From: Neisseria sp. Marseille-Q6792
Lineage (GTDB): Bacteria; Pseudomonadota; Gammaproteobacteria; Burkholderiales; Neisseriaceae
Direction of reading: 5' to 3'
DNA length: 64,000 nt
Assembly: GCF_943181435.1 (NCBI RefSeq)
Contig: NZ_OW969598.1
Span: 1,426,001 to 1,490,000 of the forward strand
Shown: positions 8,853-17,599 of the stretch, piece by piece
Position numbering within the stretch: position 1 is the first letter of the stretch
How the letters are laid out: the number at the start of each line of letters is the position of its first letter
Made by a program: the position numbers and the translations under genes
The notes under the pieces: generated by a model
Seen by the model: the letters and a program-made list of their open reading frames with translations, nothing else
Databases searched by the model: none
Told to the model about the DNA's origin: nothing

Positions 8853-9314
8853 TCAGTTCATAGTAGGTTTGTTATCAAGCAAGAGTGCGCTCATCAGCTC
8901 GTCACCGACCAACACGGGCAGCTCGCTCTTGTTTGCCCATAAAAGCAGCAGGGTCAGCACTTTGGCGGTATCTACGGTAATTTCGTCGCCCGGAATGTGC
9001 ATGAGCGCGTGAATGATGATTTCCCGCTGTTCGCAGCTTACGGCTTTTTCTTCAATCAGATACTGCATCAACCCCATCACTTCCTGCGGCAGGTTGTCGG
9101 TTTCGTCTTTGCTGTATACGCGTAATGCGCTGCTGTCGGCAGGTTCGACTGAAAATTCCGAGCTGTTGAGCAGTACTTCCATCATCATCAAGGTGTTGCC
9201 GATTTCCATGGTATCGAAACCCGCTTCTTCAAGCAGCATACCCAAATCTTCGGGCGGCGGACAGGTATCGAAATCTTGGAAATGTTCGATGAGGTAGGCA
9301 ATGACTTCGGTCAT
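8853..9314 (-). CDS. smg: Smg family protein (DUF494)
   Basis: 153 residues, acidic, mostly helical. The start [20 protein letters not shown] and the leucine-rich centre match the Smg/DUF494 family, which lies next to dprA and topA in many beta- and gammaproteobacteria. Its biochemical role is not established. Here it lies 22 bp downstream of dprA, in the conserved dprA-smg-topA order. Confidence 0.88.
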   Translation of the reverse strand: MTEVIAYLIEHFQDFDTCPPPEDLGMLLEEAGFDTMEIGNTLMMMEVLLNSSEFSVEPADSSALRVYSKDETDNLPQEVMGLMQYLIEEKAVSCEQREIIIHALMHIPGDEITVDTAKVLTLLLLWANKSELPVLVGDELMSALLLDNKPTMN

Positions 9315-9336
9315 TCATGTTCCTTAAATTATGCGT

Positions 9337-10530
9337 TCAGGTTCGGATACGCTGGTATCTGCCGCCGGGTATGGCGGCAATGCTGCCGTTCAGTTCCAAT
9401 TCCAACAGTTCGGCGTATAAGTCTGCTGCAGGCATACCCAACTGCTCGGCAAGCACATCGGGATGAACCGGGTCGAAACCCATCCTGTCCAAGATACCGC
9501 CGCCGACGGGTCGGTTCTCCGTCTTTTCAGACGGCATTTTGCCTTCAGACGGAGACGGCTGGTCGGATGCCGTCTGAACGGCAGTGATGCGCTTTTCAGG
9601 TATTCCCTTATTTATAGAATATGATGAAGCACCCTCATTTTGCAAGAGCCGCGGACACTCATGAAGGATGTCGTCCAGGCATTCCACCAATTTTGCGCCG
9701 TCTTTAATCAGTTTGTGGCAGCCTTTACTGTGAGGATTGTCTATCGAGCCGGGTACCGCCATCACTTCGCGCCCCATCTCCGCCGCCAATCTGGCAGTAA
9801 TCAGCGAACCGGATTCCAACGCGGCTTCAACCACCAGCGTTACTTGCGACAGGGCGGCAATCAGGCGGTTGCGGCGCGGAAAATTGCCGGCATACGGCCG
9901 CGTACCGATAGGAAACTCGCTGACAATCAATCCTTTTTCGGCGATTTCATAGGCAAGGTTTTTATTGGACGGCGGGTAAATGCGGTCTATACCCGTCCCC
10001 CACACGGCGATGGTGCCGCCTTCTGCCTCCAGTGCGCCCTGATGGGCGGCAGTATCGATACCGGAAGCCATACCCGACACAACGGGAATGCCTTTCCCAC
10101 CCAACGCCCTGCCGAAATCTTTGGCAATCCGCATGGCCTGCGGCGTGGCATGGCGGCTGCCGACGATGGCGGCGGAAGGTTTATGCAGCAGTTGCACGTT
10201 ACCGCGCAAAAACAAAACCGGCGGCGCGGTCAGCCCCTGCGTCAGCATTTCGGGGAAATCTTCATCCTGAAGCAGCATCAGACGGCATCCGTCCCGCATT
10301 TCCCATTCCAATGCCGCTTCGGCGGCCTGCCGCGCCGCAGTACATTTGTCGCCACCGCGCCAAGCCTCAAGTGCCTGTTTGTGCCGTATCAGTGCCGCCA
10401 CCTGTTCCGCCGGTGCGGACAGGGCATTTTGCGCACTGCCGAAATGGTGCAGCAGCAGCAAGAAACTTTCCGCACCGATATAGGGCGTAAACGCCAATTG
10501 CAGCCACGCGAAACGTTCGTTCTCTGTCAT
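9337..10530 (-). CDS. dprA: DNA processing protein DprA
   Basis: 397 residues. An N-terminal helical domain precedes the Rossmann-like DprA core: AAIVGSRHATPQAMRIAKDF (about 120-140), VVSGMASGIDTAAHQGAL, and FPRRNRLIAAL. A C-terminal winged-helix domain (DPVHPDVLAEQLGM onward) closes the protein. DprA loads RecA on incoming single-stranded DNA during transformation. A low-complexity linker of about 50 residues between core and winged helix contains three uptake sequences in its DNA. dprA, smg and topA run in one direction. Confidence 0.96.
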   Translation of the reverse strand: MTENERFAWLQLAFTPYIGAESFLLLLHHFGSAQNALSAPAEQVAALIRHKQALEAWRGGDKCTAARQAAEAALEWEMRDGCRLMLLQDEDFPEMLTQGLTAPPVLFLRGNVQLLHKPSAAIVGSRHATPQAMRIAKDFGRALGGKGIPVVSGMASGIDTAAHQGALEAEGGTIAVWGTGIDRIYPPSNKNLAYEIAEKGLIVSEFPIGTRPYAGNFPRRNRLIAALSQVTLVVEAALESGSLITARLAAEMGREVMAVPGSIDNPHSKGCHKLIKDGAKLVECLDDILHECPRLLQNEGASSYSINKGIPEKRITAVQTASDQPSPSEGKMPSEKTENRPVGGGILDRMGFDPVHPDVLAEQLGMPAADLYAELLELELNGSIAAIPGGRYQRIRT

Positions 10531-10550
10531 GAAATCTGTCCCCTTATGAT

Positions 10551-10583
10551 TTCAGACGGCATTTGCGCCAAATGCCGTCTGAA
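10551..10583 (-). terminator. Uptake-sequence terminator after ntrX
   Basis: Perfect inverted repeat of TTCAGACGGCATTTG with a 3-nt loop, between the ntrX stop and the dprA start. Confidence 0.7.
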
Positions 10584-10621
10584 AACGGAAGTCCTGCAAT
10601 CTGAAAACCGGCGGTTTGCAA

Positions 10622-11899
10622 CTACTCTTCGGCTTTTTCACCCGCACGGCGGGAAATGCCGATACCGAGCTGCTTGAGCTTGCGGTAGAGGTGGGTACGT
10701 TCCAATCCGACCTTCTGCGCCACTTTGCTCATATTCTGACCTTCTTGGGCAATGTGGTACTCGAAATAACGCCGCTCCAATTCTTCCCTCAATTCGCGCA
10801 GCGGCAGGTTGAAATTGAACCCGCCCACCATATTTTCCGCCCCCTCGGCAGGCACATTCTGCCCCAAAAGGGAAGAAACCGCCGCCGCACCGATTTCCTG
10901 TCCGTCTGCCTCCAACAGCAGTGTTGCAACGACACTGCTCAACTGGTCAAAATTTCCCGGCCATTCATAACGGGTCAATGCGGCAAGCGCATCTTCACTG
11001 AATGAGGCGGGCGCAATCTTTTGGCTTTCCGCCACGTTGCAGGCAATCCCCTGTATCAGGAAGGGAATGTCTTCATGCTGCATACGCAGGGGCGGAATAC
11101 GGACGACCGATTCCGAAAAAAGCCCGGCCAATTTTTCTTCACATGAAATGCCGTCTGAACCTGCCGCATGGCTGCACGAAGCAATCACCCTGACGCGGCT
11201 GTGTTCCGCCTTGCCGACAATAAAGGCAATGCCGGCTTGGATGTTGCGGCTGTACTGGGCAATATCGCCCACATATAAAACACCGCCTTCAGCTTTCTGC
11301 AACAGTTCCGTCGGCATATCAATCAGATATTCGACCCTTGCCGGACTCACCCACGGCGTACCGTTTTTATGGAAATAGCGTGCCACCGTTTCAAACGGCG
11401 AACCCGCCTCGCCCGTCAAAAGTACGGGAGAGGCACGTTTCACCGCAGCCCCTACCTCACGGTTCATTTCCTGAATCGCCGCACTGTTGCCCAGCTTGTC
11501 GAATACAGGCCCCGTTTCGGTTTGCGCCGCACCGTACTTCAACGCGTTTTCGACCGTGGACAGCAGCTTTTGCAGGGAAATCGGTTTTTCCAAAAAGTCG
11601 AGCGCACCGATTTTGGTGGCTTCCACTGCTGTGTCGATGCTGGCATGCCCGCTCATCATGACGACCGGCATATTAAGCTGCCCGTTTTTCGACCATTCCT
11701 TCAAAAGGGTAATACCGTCGCAATCCGGCATCCAAATATCCAGCAACACCATCGCCGGGCGTACCTGATGGCGCAGCTTGCGCGCCTCTTCGGCATTTTC
11801 AGCCAATGCGACCGAATAACCTTCGTCCTGCAGGATTTCCGACAGCAGGTCACGGATGCCGATTTCGTCATCTACAATTAAAATATCGCTGCTACGCAT
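10622..11899 (-). CDS. ntrX: NtrX response regulator with a degenerate AAA+ domain
   Basis: 425 residues. The receiver domain is intact: acidic pair D10-D11, phospho-acceptor D54 in LLDIWMPDCDG, and K105. The sigma-54-interaction domain is decayed. The Walker A position reads GEAGSPFE (163-170) instead of GETGTGKE. The GAFTGA loop is absent. The Walker B position reads GGVLYVGDI without the DE pair. A Fis-type helix-turn-helix remains at the C-terminus (VAQKVGLERTHLYRKLKQLG). It probably still binds DNA but cannot hydrolyse ATP to open sigma-54 promoters. It lies 4 bp after ntrY, so the two form an operon. Confidence 0.92.
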   Translation of the reverse strand: MRSSDILIVDDEIGIRDLLSEILQDEGYSVALAENAEEARKLRHQVRPAMVLLDIWMPDCDGITLLKEWSKNGQLNMPVVMMSGHASIDTAVEATKIGALDFLEKPISLQKLLSTVENALKYGAAQTETGPVFDKLGNSAAIQEMNREVGAAVKRASPVLLTGEAGSPFETVARYFHKNGTPWVSPARVEYLIDMPTELLQKAEGGVLYVGDIAQYSRNIQAGIAFIVGKAEHSRVRVIASCSHAAGSDGISCEEKLAGLFSESVVRIPPLRMQHEDIPFLIQGIACNVAESQKIAPASFSEDALAALTRYEWPGNFDQLSSVVATLLLEADGQEIGAAAVSSLLGQNVPAEGAENMVGGFNFNLPLRELREELERRYFEYHIAQEGQNMSKVAQKVGLERTHLYRKLKQLGIGISRRAGEKAEE

Positions 11900-11903
11900 A
11901 AAT

Positions 11904-14009
11904 TTATACCGTTTTTGGCAAGATTATTCTGACACACGCGCCACCCGCATCCTGATTGCTCAAACTGATGCGGCCGCCGTGTTCTTCAATGATTTTTTTC
12001 ACTACGGGCAGACCCAGTCCCGTTCCCGCCGGCTTGTCCGTCACATACGGCTCAAAAGCATTGTGCAGCATTTCCTTGCCGAATCCCTTGCCGTTGTCGC
12101 AAACCGTCAGGACAATCTGTCCGTCCTTCCCCGCCTCCGATTTTACCCTGACTTCGGGCATATCGGCTTCCTCTGCCGCTTCGGCGGCATTTTTGAAAAT
12201 ATTGTGCAGCACCTGCCGCATGGCGGTCGTATCAGCCGCCACCATCAGAGGTTCTCCGGCAAGCTCCGCCGCAAACCGGCACGGACCGGCTTCATACAAC
12301 GCCAAAACATCGCCGACCAATACGTTCAAATCCTGTTTTTCCAATTTGAGCGAAGGGGACCGCGCATAATTGCGGAATGCCTCGACCATTTCCTTCAATG
12401 CCGCCACCTGTTTGACGATGGTTTCGGTCGAACGTGCCAGGATTTGCGCATCCTGCTCATCCAGTTTCCCGTCCAATTTCCACGCCAACCGTTCGGCAGA
12501 AAGCTGGATGGGCGTGAGCGGATTGCGGATTTCGTGTGCCAGCCGTTTGGCCACTTCGCCCCACGCCGCTTCTTTTTGCGCGTGTATCAATACGGTGATG
12601 TCGTCTATGACCATAACCACACCGTTGTCGTTGTCTTCGGGCAGGACCGTTGCCTTACCCAGCAGGATTTTGGCATCGTCCGGAGCGGCATATCCCACCT
12701 GAACCGGCTTGTCCGTACCCGCTGTCGCATCGATGGCGTCAAACACTTCGGCAAGCAGGGTATGCTGCACCGAAACGCCGTGCCAACCGTGCCGATTGCT
12801 GCCCCACAGCGGCACGAGCGACATACCCAAGATATGTTCCGCAGCTTTGTTAAAGGTTTTCAGACGGCCTGTTTCGTCAAATACCACCACACCCGTGGTC
12901 AGGCTCTCCAACACGCATTCGAGATAATGCCTGGCGGCTTCTTCGCGCTTCCTGTTGCGCTCGTCCGCTTTCTTGGCAATGGAAAGCTGCTCGGTCATAT
13001 GGTTGAACAACTTGCTCAAACGCCCGAACTCATCGTTGCGCAGTACAGGGCGCATCTGGCTGAAATCGCCCTGTGCGACCGCCTTCGCCCCTTCGGCAAG
13101 CGACAAGATGGGCTCGACGAAACGACGGGCAAAATACAGTGCCATCACCAGGGCAAGGGAAATCGACAGCAGCGAGGCGGCAAGCAGCGTCGCCAGAAAG
13201 AAGGTCTGTAAACCCTTTTTGCTGTAACTCAACTCAGCATATTTCGCCCTTGCCTTTTCGATTAAGACGGCATCCTCTGCCACGCCTTTGGGAATGGGCT
13301 GACGAAAAAACAGCGCGTAATCGCGTCCGTTGTATGTACCCACCAGCAGCCAGCCCTGCGCGTACAATACGCCGCCTATACTTTCCAAGCTCCTGACCGA
13401 GCCGGCCTGTTGGATTTTCTCCCAATGTTCCTTATCCGGAAACGGCTGGTCAAGCTTATGCGGATTGATGCTTTTTTCGATTTTACCGCTTGCCGCATTG
13501 TAAAGGGACAACTGTGTAAACCCGCTGGCATAATGTTCCAGCACCCTGCCCATATTGCCGGATAGGGAGGCGGTGCTGATGAGGTCTATCTGGACGGGGA
13601 CGGCATTGCTGAGGGCATTGTCTGCCGCCAGATTCAATGCGGACTTGCTCAAATTGAGGCTGCGTTCGAGGGCTTCGTGGGTGTCGTTGCCGAACCACGA
13701 ATTAATCGTACCGTTGATGAACTGTGCGGAAACGCCGAACAGAAACACGCCGGGCAATACGGCGACCAGCGTGAACATCCCGGAAAGGCGTTTGGCAATC
13801 TGCGAACCGAATACGCCGTCGCGCCTGTCTTTCAACAGCAATATGACATAACGTGCCAAAACGGCGGACAGTACCAGCAGCAACATTGCGCTGAATGCGA
13901 CTATCCACCAGAAATAATCCGCCAGCGAACTGGTGCTGCCGGTTGCCGCCGTCAGTCCGTACAACAGGACGACGGCGCATATGGCTGCGATCAGTAGAAA
14001 ACGGCGCAT
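11904..14009 (-). CDS. ntrY: NtrY sensor histidine kinase
   Basis: 701 residues from the ATG chosen here, which overlaps the upstream stop (TAATG). Two N-terminal helices (about 1-75) and another near residue 280 anchor it in the inner membrane around a periplasmic loop. A HAMP segment, a PAS region and the kinase follow: H-box LAHEIRNPLTPIQLSAERL, N-box IFKNAAEAAEE, G1 VCDNGKGFG, G2 GTGLGLPVVKK. It phosphorylates NtrX. All catalytic boxes look intact even though the NtrX ATPase domain does not. Confidence 0.93.
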   Translation of the reverse strand: MRRFLLIAAICAVVLLYGLTAATGSTSSLADYFWWIVAFSAMLLLVLSAVLARYVILLLKDRRDGVFGSQIAKRLSGMFTLVAVLPGVFLFGVSAQFINGTINSWFGNDTHEALERSLNLSKSALNLAADNALSNAVPVQIDLISTASLSGNMGRVLEHYASGFTQLSLYNAASGKIEKSINPHKLDQPFPDKEHWEKIQQAGSVRSLESIGGVLYAQGWLLVGTYNGRDYALFFRQPIPKGVAEDAVLIEKARAKYAELSYSKKGLQTFFLATLLAASLLSISLALVMALYFARRFVEPILSLAEGAKAVAQGDFSQMRPVLRNDEFGRLSKLFNHMTEQLSIAKKADERNRKREEAARHYLECVLESLTTGVVVFDETGRLKTFNKAAEHILGMSLVPLWGSNRHGWHGVSVQHTLLAEVFDAIDATAGTDKPVQVGYAAPDDAKILLGKATVLPEDNDNGVVMVIDDITVLIHAQKEAAWGEVAKRLAHEIRNPLTPIQLSAERLAWKLDGKLDEQDAQILARSTETIVKQVAALKEMVEAFRNYARSPSLKLEKQDLNVLVGDVLALYEAGPCRFAAELAGEPLMVAADTTAMRQVLHNIFKNAAEAAEEADMPEVRVKSEAGKDGQIVLTVCDNGKGFGKEMLHNAFEPYVTDKPAGTGLGLPVVKKIIEEHGGRISLSNQDAGGACVRIILPKTV

Positions 14010-14605
14010 TATTTGTTCCCGATGATGTTTAAAGGTTTCCAACCCGAATCCAAATGCCAGTTTTGAGAAGTCAATGCATTGATTTGAAAAGGCTTGGGCA
14101 GTTTTGAAGTGGACAGCAGCAGGCGGATTTCCGCCTTGGTTTCCCCTGCTTCCGCACCGGACAACGCGCCTTTGTTCAGGACTTTCCAGTTGGCAACCGC
14201 GCCGGTCGCACGCAATGCCGCACCCAAAGTGTCGTAGTCTGTCGAAAACGCGCCGACGGTAACGCGGTAGCGGTTGGTCAGCGGATGGAAACTCAGTTTG
14301 TAGTCAATATTGTCGTCATCGCCAATCAGTTGCCCCAATTTAAACCGATAAGAAGCGATTGTCGGGGCAGAAAGCTGCCAGCTTAAGGTAAAGTTGAGCG
14401 GCACGCCCCTGCGCAACGCCTGTTGGAGCTGGTCGGGCAGCTCGGTTTGGAAGCGGCTGCTGACTGAGAGCTGCCCGCCGTCGGTTATCCTCGCTTCGGC
14501 ACGGCTCACATCTATCCCCTCCGCCGCCACATTCTGAAAGGCGGGGAGCATCAGCGGCACAATCAGCCATTTACTGCTTTTGAATAAGCGCGTAATAAAA
14601 GCCAT
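14009..14605 (-). CDS. DUF4390 family exported protein
   Basis: 198 residues with an N-terminal signal-like segment (SKWLIVPLMLPAFQNVAAEG, cut near residue 29). The rest is beta-rich and matches the DUF4390 proteins found between rsmB and ntrY in betaproteobacteria. Function is unknown; envelope location is likely. The gene overlaps the end of rsmB by 35 bp and the start of ntrY by 1 bp, so rsmB-DUF4390-ntrY-ntrX behaves as one tightly coupled operon. Confidence 0.82.
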   Translation of the reverse strand: MAFITRLFKSSKWLIVPLMLPAFQNVAAEGIDVSRAEARITDGGQLSVSSRFQTELPDQLQQALRRGVPLNFTLSWQLSAPTIASYRFKLGQLIGDDDNIDYKLSFHPLTNRYRVTVGAFSTDYDTLGAALRATGAVANWKVLNKGALSGAEAGETKAEIRLLLSTSKLPKPFQINALTSQNWHLDSGWKPLNIIGNK

Positions 14606-15830
14606 CTTGGTGTTTGTTCGGTAAGAGTACCCGCGATTCGATCAGTTCTGCATCGGCATGGCGGTTGAGGAATTTTTGCAATTGTCCGTCGTTTTCCTCG
14701 ACGAACACGGAACAGGTGGCGATCAACATCCTTCCCCCGCTTTTCAGCACCTGCCACAACGCATCCAGCAGGGCTTCTTGCTGACGGGCGGTTTTCATGC
14801 CGTCGGTCGGACGGCGCAGCCATTTCACGTCGGGATTGCGCCGCGCCACGCCCGAGGCGGTACACGGCACGTCGGCAAGGACGGCATCAAACGGTTTCCC
14901 ATCATACCATGCCGGCAGGTCCTGTGCATCGGCACACGCCGTCAATGCCGTCTGAAAGCCCAGGCGCGCGATATTGTCTTCCACCCGTTTCAGACGGCCT
15001 GCATCAATGTCCAAGGCGGTAACACGGCAATCCGCCAATTCCAAGATATGCCCCGTCTTGCCGCCCGGCGCGGCGCACGCGTCCAAAATCCGTTCGCCGT
15101 CTTTCGGGTTAAGGAGATACGCCGCCTGCTGCGCGCCGAAGTCCTGTACCGAAACGATGCCGTCTGAAAAGCCGGGCAGGCGGTTTACCGGCACGGCTTC
15201 TTCCAACGTAACCGCATATTCGTCCAACGCCTTAGCCGCGATACCTTCCGCCACCAGTTTTTCCAAATAGCTTTCGGCATTGCCGTGTCGGCGGTTGACG
15301 CGCAAAGTCATCGGCGGATGGGATTGCAGCGCGGCAGTGATGTTGTGCCAGTGTTTCGGATAATGGTTTTTCAAGTAAGCCACCCACCACAGCGGCAGGT
15401 TGTGTTTCGCCACATCGTCTTCTTTACAGGAAGCCACAAGCTTGTCGCGTTCGCGCAAAAAGCGGCGCAAAACCGCGTTGGCAAACGAACGGTACTGCCC
15501 GCGCCCGATTTTGGCTATGCTCTCCACCGCCTCATTGACCACGGCGTGCGGCGCGTTGCGCGTGTAATGCAGTTGGTACATCGCCGCCAAAAGCAGGCTT
15601 TCGAGCTGCGGGTTGTCAATCGGTTTTTTCAGCATCTGCGCGAGCATATGTTTCAAACTGCCCAAATAACGCTGGCAGCCGTAGGCGATGTCCTGCAACG
15701 CGCCGTTTTCCTGCGCCGTAAGATCGGGATGCGCGGTGCGGATTTGCGCCAACACGTCCTGAAGGTTACGTCCTTCGGCAACCGCCGCAATGCTGTCGGC
15801 GGCAAGTTTTTGGGCAAGTGCCATACTCAT
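14571..15830 (-). CDS. rsmB: 16S rRNA (cytosine-967-C5)-methyltransferase RsmB
   Basis: 419 residues. An N-terminal NusB-like RNA-binding domain (about 1-135) is followed by a SAM methyltransferase: DACAAPGGKTGHILEL for SAM binding, DVPCTASGV for motif IV, and the catalytic cysteine in LIATCSVF. It makes m5C967 in 16S rRNA. It starts the rsmB-DUF4390-ntrYX run and overlaps its neighbour. Confidence 0.95.
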   Translation of the reverse strand: MSMALAQKLAADSIAAVAEGRNLQDVLAQIRTAHPDLTAQENGALQDIAYGCQRYLGSLKHMLAQMLKKPIDNPQLESLLLAAMYQLHYTRNAPHAVVNEAVESIAKIGRGQYRSFANAVLRRFLRERDKLVASCKEDDVAKHNLPLWWVAYLKNHYPKHWHNITAALQSHPPMTLRVNRRHGNAESYLEKLVAEGIAAKALDEYAVTLEEAVPVNRLPGFSDGIVSVQDFGAQQAAYLLNPKDGERILDACAAPGGKTGHILELADCRVTALDIDAGRLKRVEDNIARLGFQTALTACADAQDLPAWYDGKPFDAVLADVPCTASGVARRNPDVKWLRRPTDGMKTARQQEALLDALWQVLKSGGRMLIATCSVFVEENDGQLQKFLNRHADAELIESRVLLPNKHQDGFYYALIQKQ

Positions 15831-15861
15831 ATTATGTGATTCGCTTTCTTCAACTGATGGC

Positions 15862-15903
15862 TTCAGACGGCATCCCCGTTTGCGGATCGGGATGCCGTCT
15901 GAA
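15862..15903 (-). terminator. Uptake-sequence terminator after fmt
   Basis: Long inverted repeat TTCAGACGGCATCCCG with complementary arm and short loop, 6 bp past the fmt stop codon. Confidence 0.75.
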
Positions 15904-15908
15904 GGAAT

Positions 15909-16835
15909 TTACAGCTTCGTCCCTGCTTCTATATGCCGTCCAGCAGCAAACGCCGCGATATTCATACGTTTGCCGCCGGCAGGCTGCAATTCGGTAATCT
16001 TCAGCGCGTTTTCGCCGCAGGCAACGACCAAACCGTCCGCCGAACAGGACAACACTTCGCCTGCCGTGCCTTGTTGCGCCACCACTTCGGCGCGCCGGAT
16101 TTTCATCGGCTTGCCCTGATACTCAACCCACGCGGCAGGCACGGGGTTGAAGGCGCGGATTTTGCGTTCGATAACCGCCGCGCTTTCGCTCCAATCGATA
16201 CGCGCCTCTTCTTTGCTCAATTTTTGCGCGTAAGTAACACCTTCTTCGGGCTGTTTGACCGCATTCAGACGGCCTTTGCTTTGAAGCTGTTGCAAATCGG
16301 CAACAACCGCCGCCGCACCGATTTCCATCAGCGCGTCATGGACTTCGTTGGCGGTATCGGTAGGTTGGATGGCGTAGCGGTGTTCGCTGACCACATCGCC
16401 GGTGTCCAAACCGGCATCCATCTGCATAATGCACACGCCAGTTTCGGCATCGCCGGCCTCAATCGCGCGCTGAATCGGCGCCGCGCCGCGCCAACGGGGC
16501 AGCAGCGAAGCGTGGATGTTGAGGCAGCCGTGTTTGGGCGTATCCAACACGTCTTGCGGCAAAATCAAACCATACGCGGCCACCACCATTACGTCTGCCT
16601 CGACCTCTTTGAGCATTTGCAGGGCTTCGGCGTTGTTGCGCAGTTTTTCGGGCTGCGCCACGGTCAAACCCAATTCCAAAGCAGCCTGTTTGACCGGCGA
16701 TGCGGTCAACTGCATACCGCGTCCTTTAGGGCGGTCGGGCTGAGTCAGCACCAGCGGGATTTCAAAACCGGCGGCGGCAACGGCTTTTAAAGCGGCGGCG
16801 GCAAAATCGGGCGTGCCGGCAAAGATGACTTTCAT
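15909..16835 (-). CDS. fmt: Methionyl-tRNA formyltransferase
   Basis: 308 residues from the ATG at MKVIFAGTPDFAA, the family's normal start; a longer frame adds 13 unlikely residues. Catalytic features are visible: NIHASLLPRWRGAAPI (formyl-folate site with the Asn/His) and the Asp in MQMDAGLDTGD. It formylates initiator Met-tRNA in the cytosol. It forms the conserved def-fmt pair with the gene upstream, which removes the formyl group later. Confidence 0.95.
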   Translation of the reverse strand: MKVIFAGTPDFAAAALKAVAAAGFEIPLVLTQPDRPKGRGMQLTASPVKQAALELGLTVAQPEKLRNNAEALQMLKEVEADVMVVAAYGLILPQDVLDTPKHGCLNIHASLLPRWRGAAPIQRAIEAGDAETGVCIMQMDAGLDTGDVVSEHRYAIQPTDTANEVHDALMEIGAAAVVADLQQLQSKGRLNAVKQPEEGVTYAQKLSKEEARIDWSESAAVIERKIRAFNPVPAAWVEYQGKPMKIRRAEVVAQQGTAGEVLSCSADGLVVACGENALKITELQPAGGKRMNIAAFAAGRHIEAGTKL

Positions 16836-16868
16836 ATCGTGTCCTAATGTGCGCGGGGTGTGTCGCGA

Positions 16869-16903
16869 TGCCATCTGAAAACGCCGCAGCGTTCAGACGG
16901 CAT
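16869..16903 (-). terminator. Imperfect uptake-sequence hairpin between def and fmt
   Basis: TGCCATCTGAAAACG against CGTTCAGACGGCA with one mismatch (CAT for CGT in the left arm). It may reduce read-through from def into fmt rather than stop it. Confidence 0.5.
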
Positions 16904-16913
16904 GGCAAAAGGG

Positions 16914-17417
16914 TCAAATCGTATGTTTCTGACGTTTTTTCAGCTTAGTTTTGATGCGTCCCTGCTTGAGCTGCGACAGGCGTTCGACAAACACAATGCC
17001 CATCAGGTGGTCCAACTCGTGCTGCACGCAAATCGCCAGCAAGCCATCTGCCTCCAGCGTGAACTTTTCGCCTTTTTCGTTCAAAGCCTCGACCTTGACG
17101 CGTTCGGCGCGGGTTACGGTGTCGTAAATGCCCGGCACAGACAGGCAGCCTTCTTCGTAAGTGGTTTCGCCGTCTTTTTCGACAATGACGGGGTTGATGA
17201 ACACGCGCGGTTCGCTGCGGTTTTCGGACAAATCCATCACGACCACGCGCTCGTGCACATCGACCTGCGTCGCCGCCAGCCCGATGCCGCGCGCCTCGTA
17301 CATCGTTTCAAACATATCGGCAACCAGCTTTTGGATGCGCTCGTCAACTTGTTCGACAGGCTTTGCCACCGTGTGCAGACGCTCGTCGGGATATTGGAGG
17401 ATATTCAGTAAAGCCAT
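16914..17417 (-). CDS. def: Peptide deformylase
   Basis: 167 residues starting [14 protein letters not shown], the usual start. All three metal/active-site motifs are present: [17 protein letters not shown] and QHELDHLMG (Cys plus two His bind Fe2+, Glu is catalytic). It removes the N-formyl group from nascent proteins. It stands upstream of fmt on the same strand. Confidence 0.96.
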   Translation of the reverse strand: MALLNILQYPDERLHTVAKPVEQVDERIQKLVADMFETMYEARGIGLAATQVDVHERVVVMDLSENRSEPRVFINPVIVEKDGETTYEEGCLSVPGIYDTVTRAERVKVEALNEKGEKFTLEADGLLAICVQHELDHLMGIVFVERLSQLKQGRIKTKLKKRQKHTI

Positions 17418-17599
17418 AATTTTCTCTTTCCGTCGGCAGATACGCTGCCTGTTTTTCACAATTACCGTGATGGTATGGTTAATTCGATGTTAAAATACGA
17501 ATAATTTATTGTAATGCGGCACGTCCCGAAAAGACCGTCGCCGCTTTTTCCAACCCAATCAAACAAACAAACCGAAATTCAGTTATAAGGGGAACGGTT

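Noticed and set aside
11856-13211. 451-codon plus-strand open frame
   Set aside because: Antisense to ntrY, which has all kinase motifs; no ribosome site or domain.
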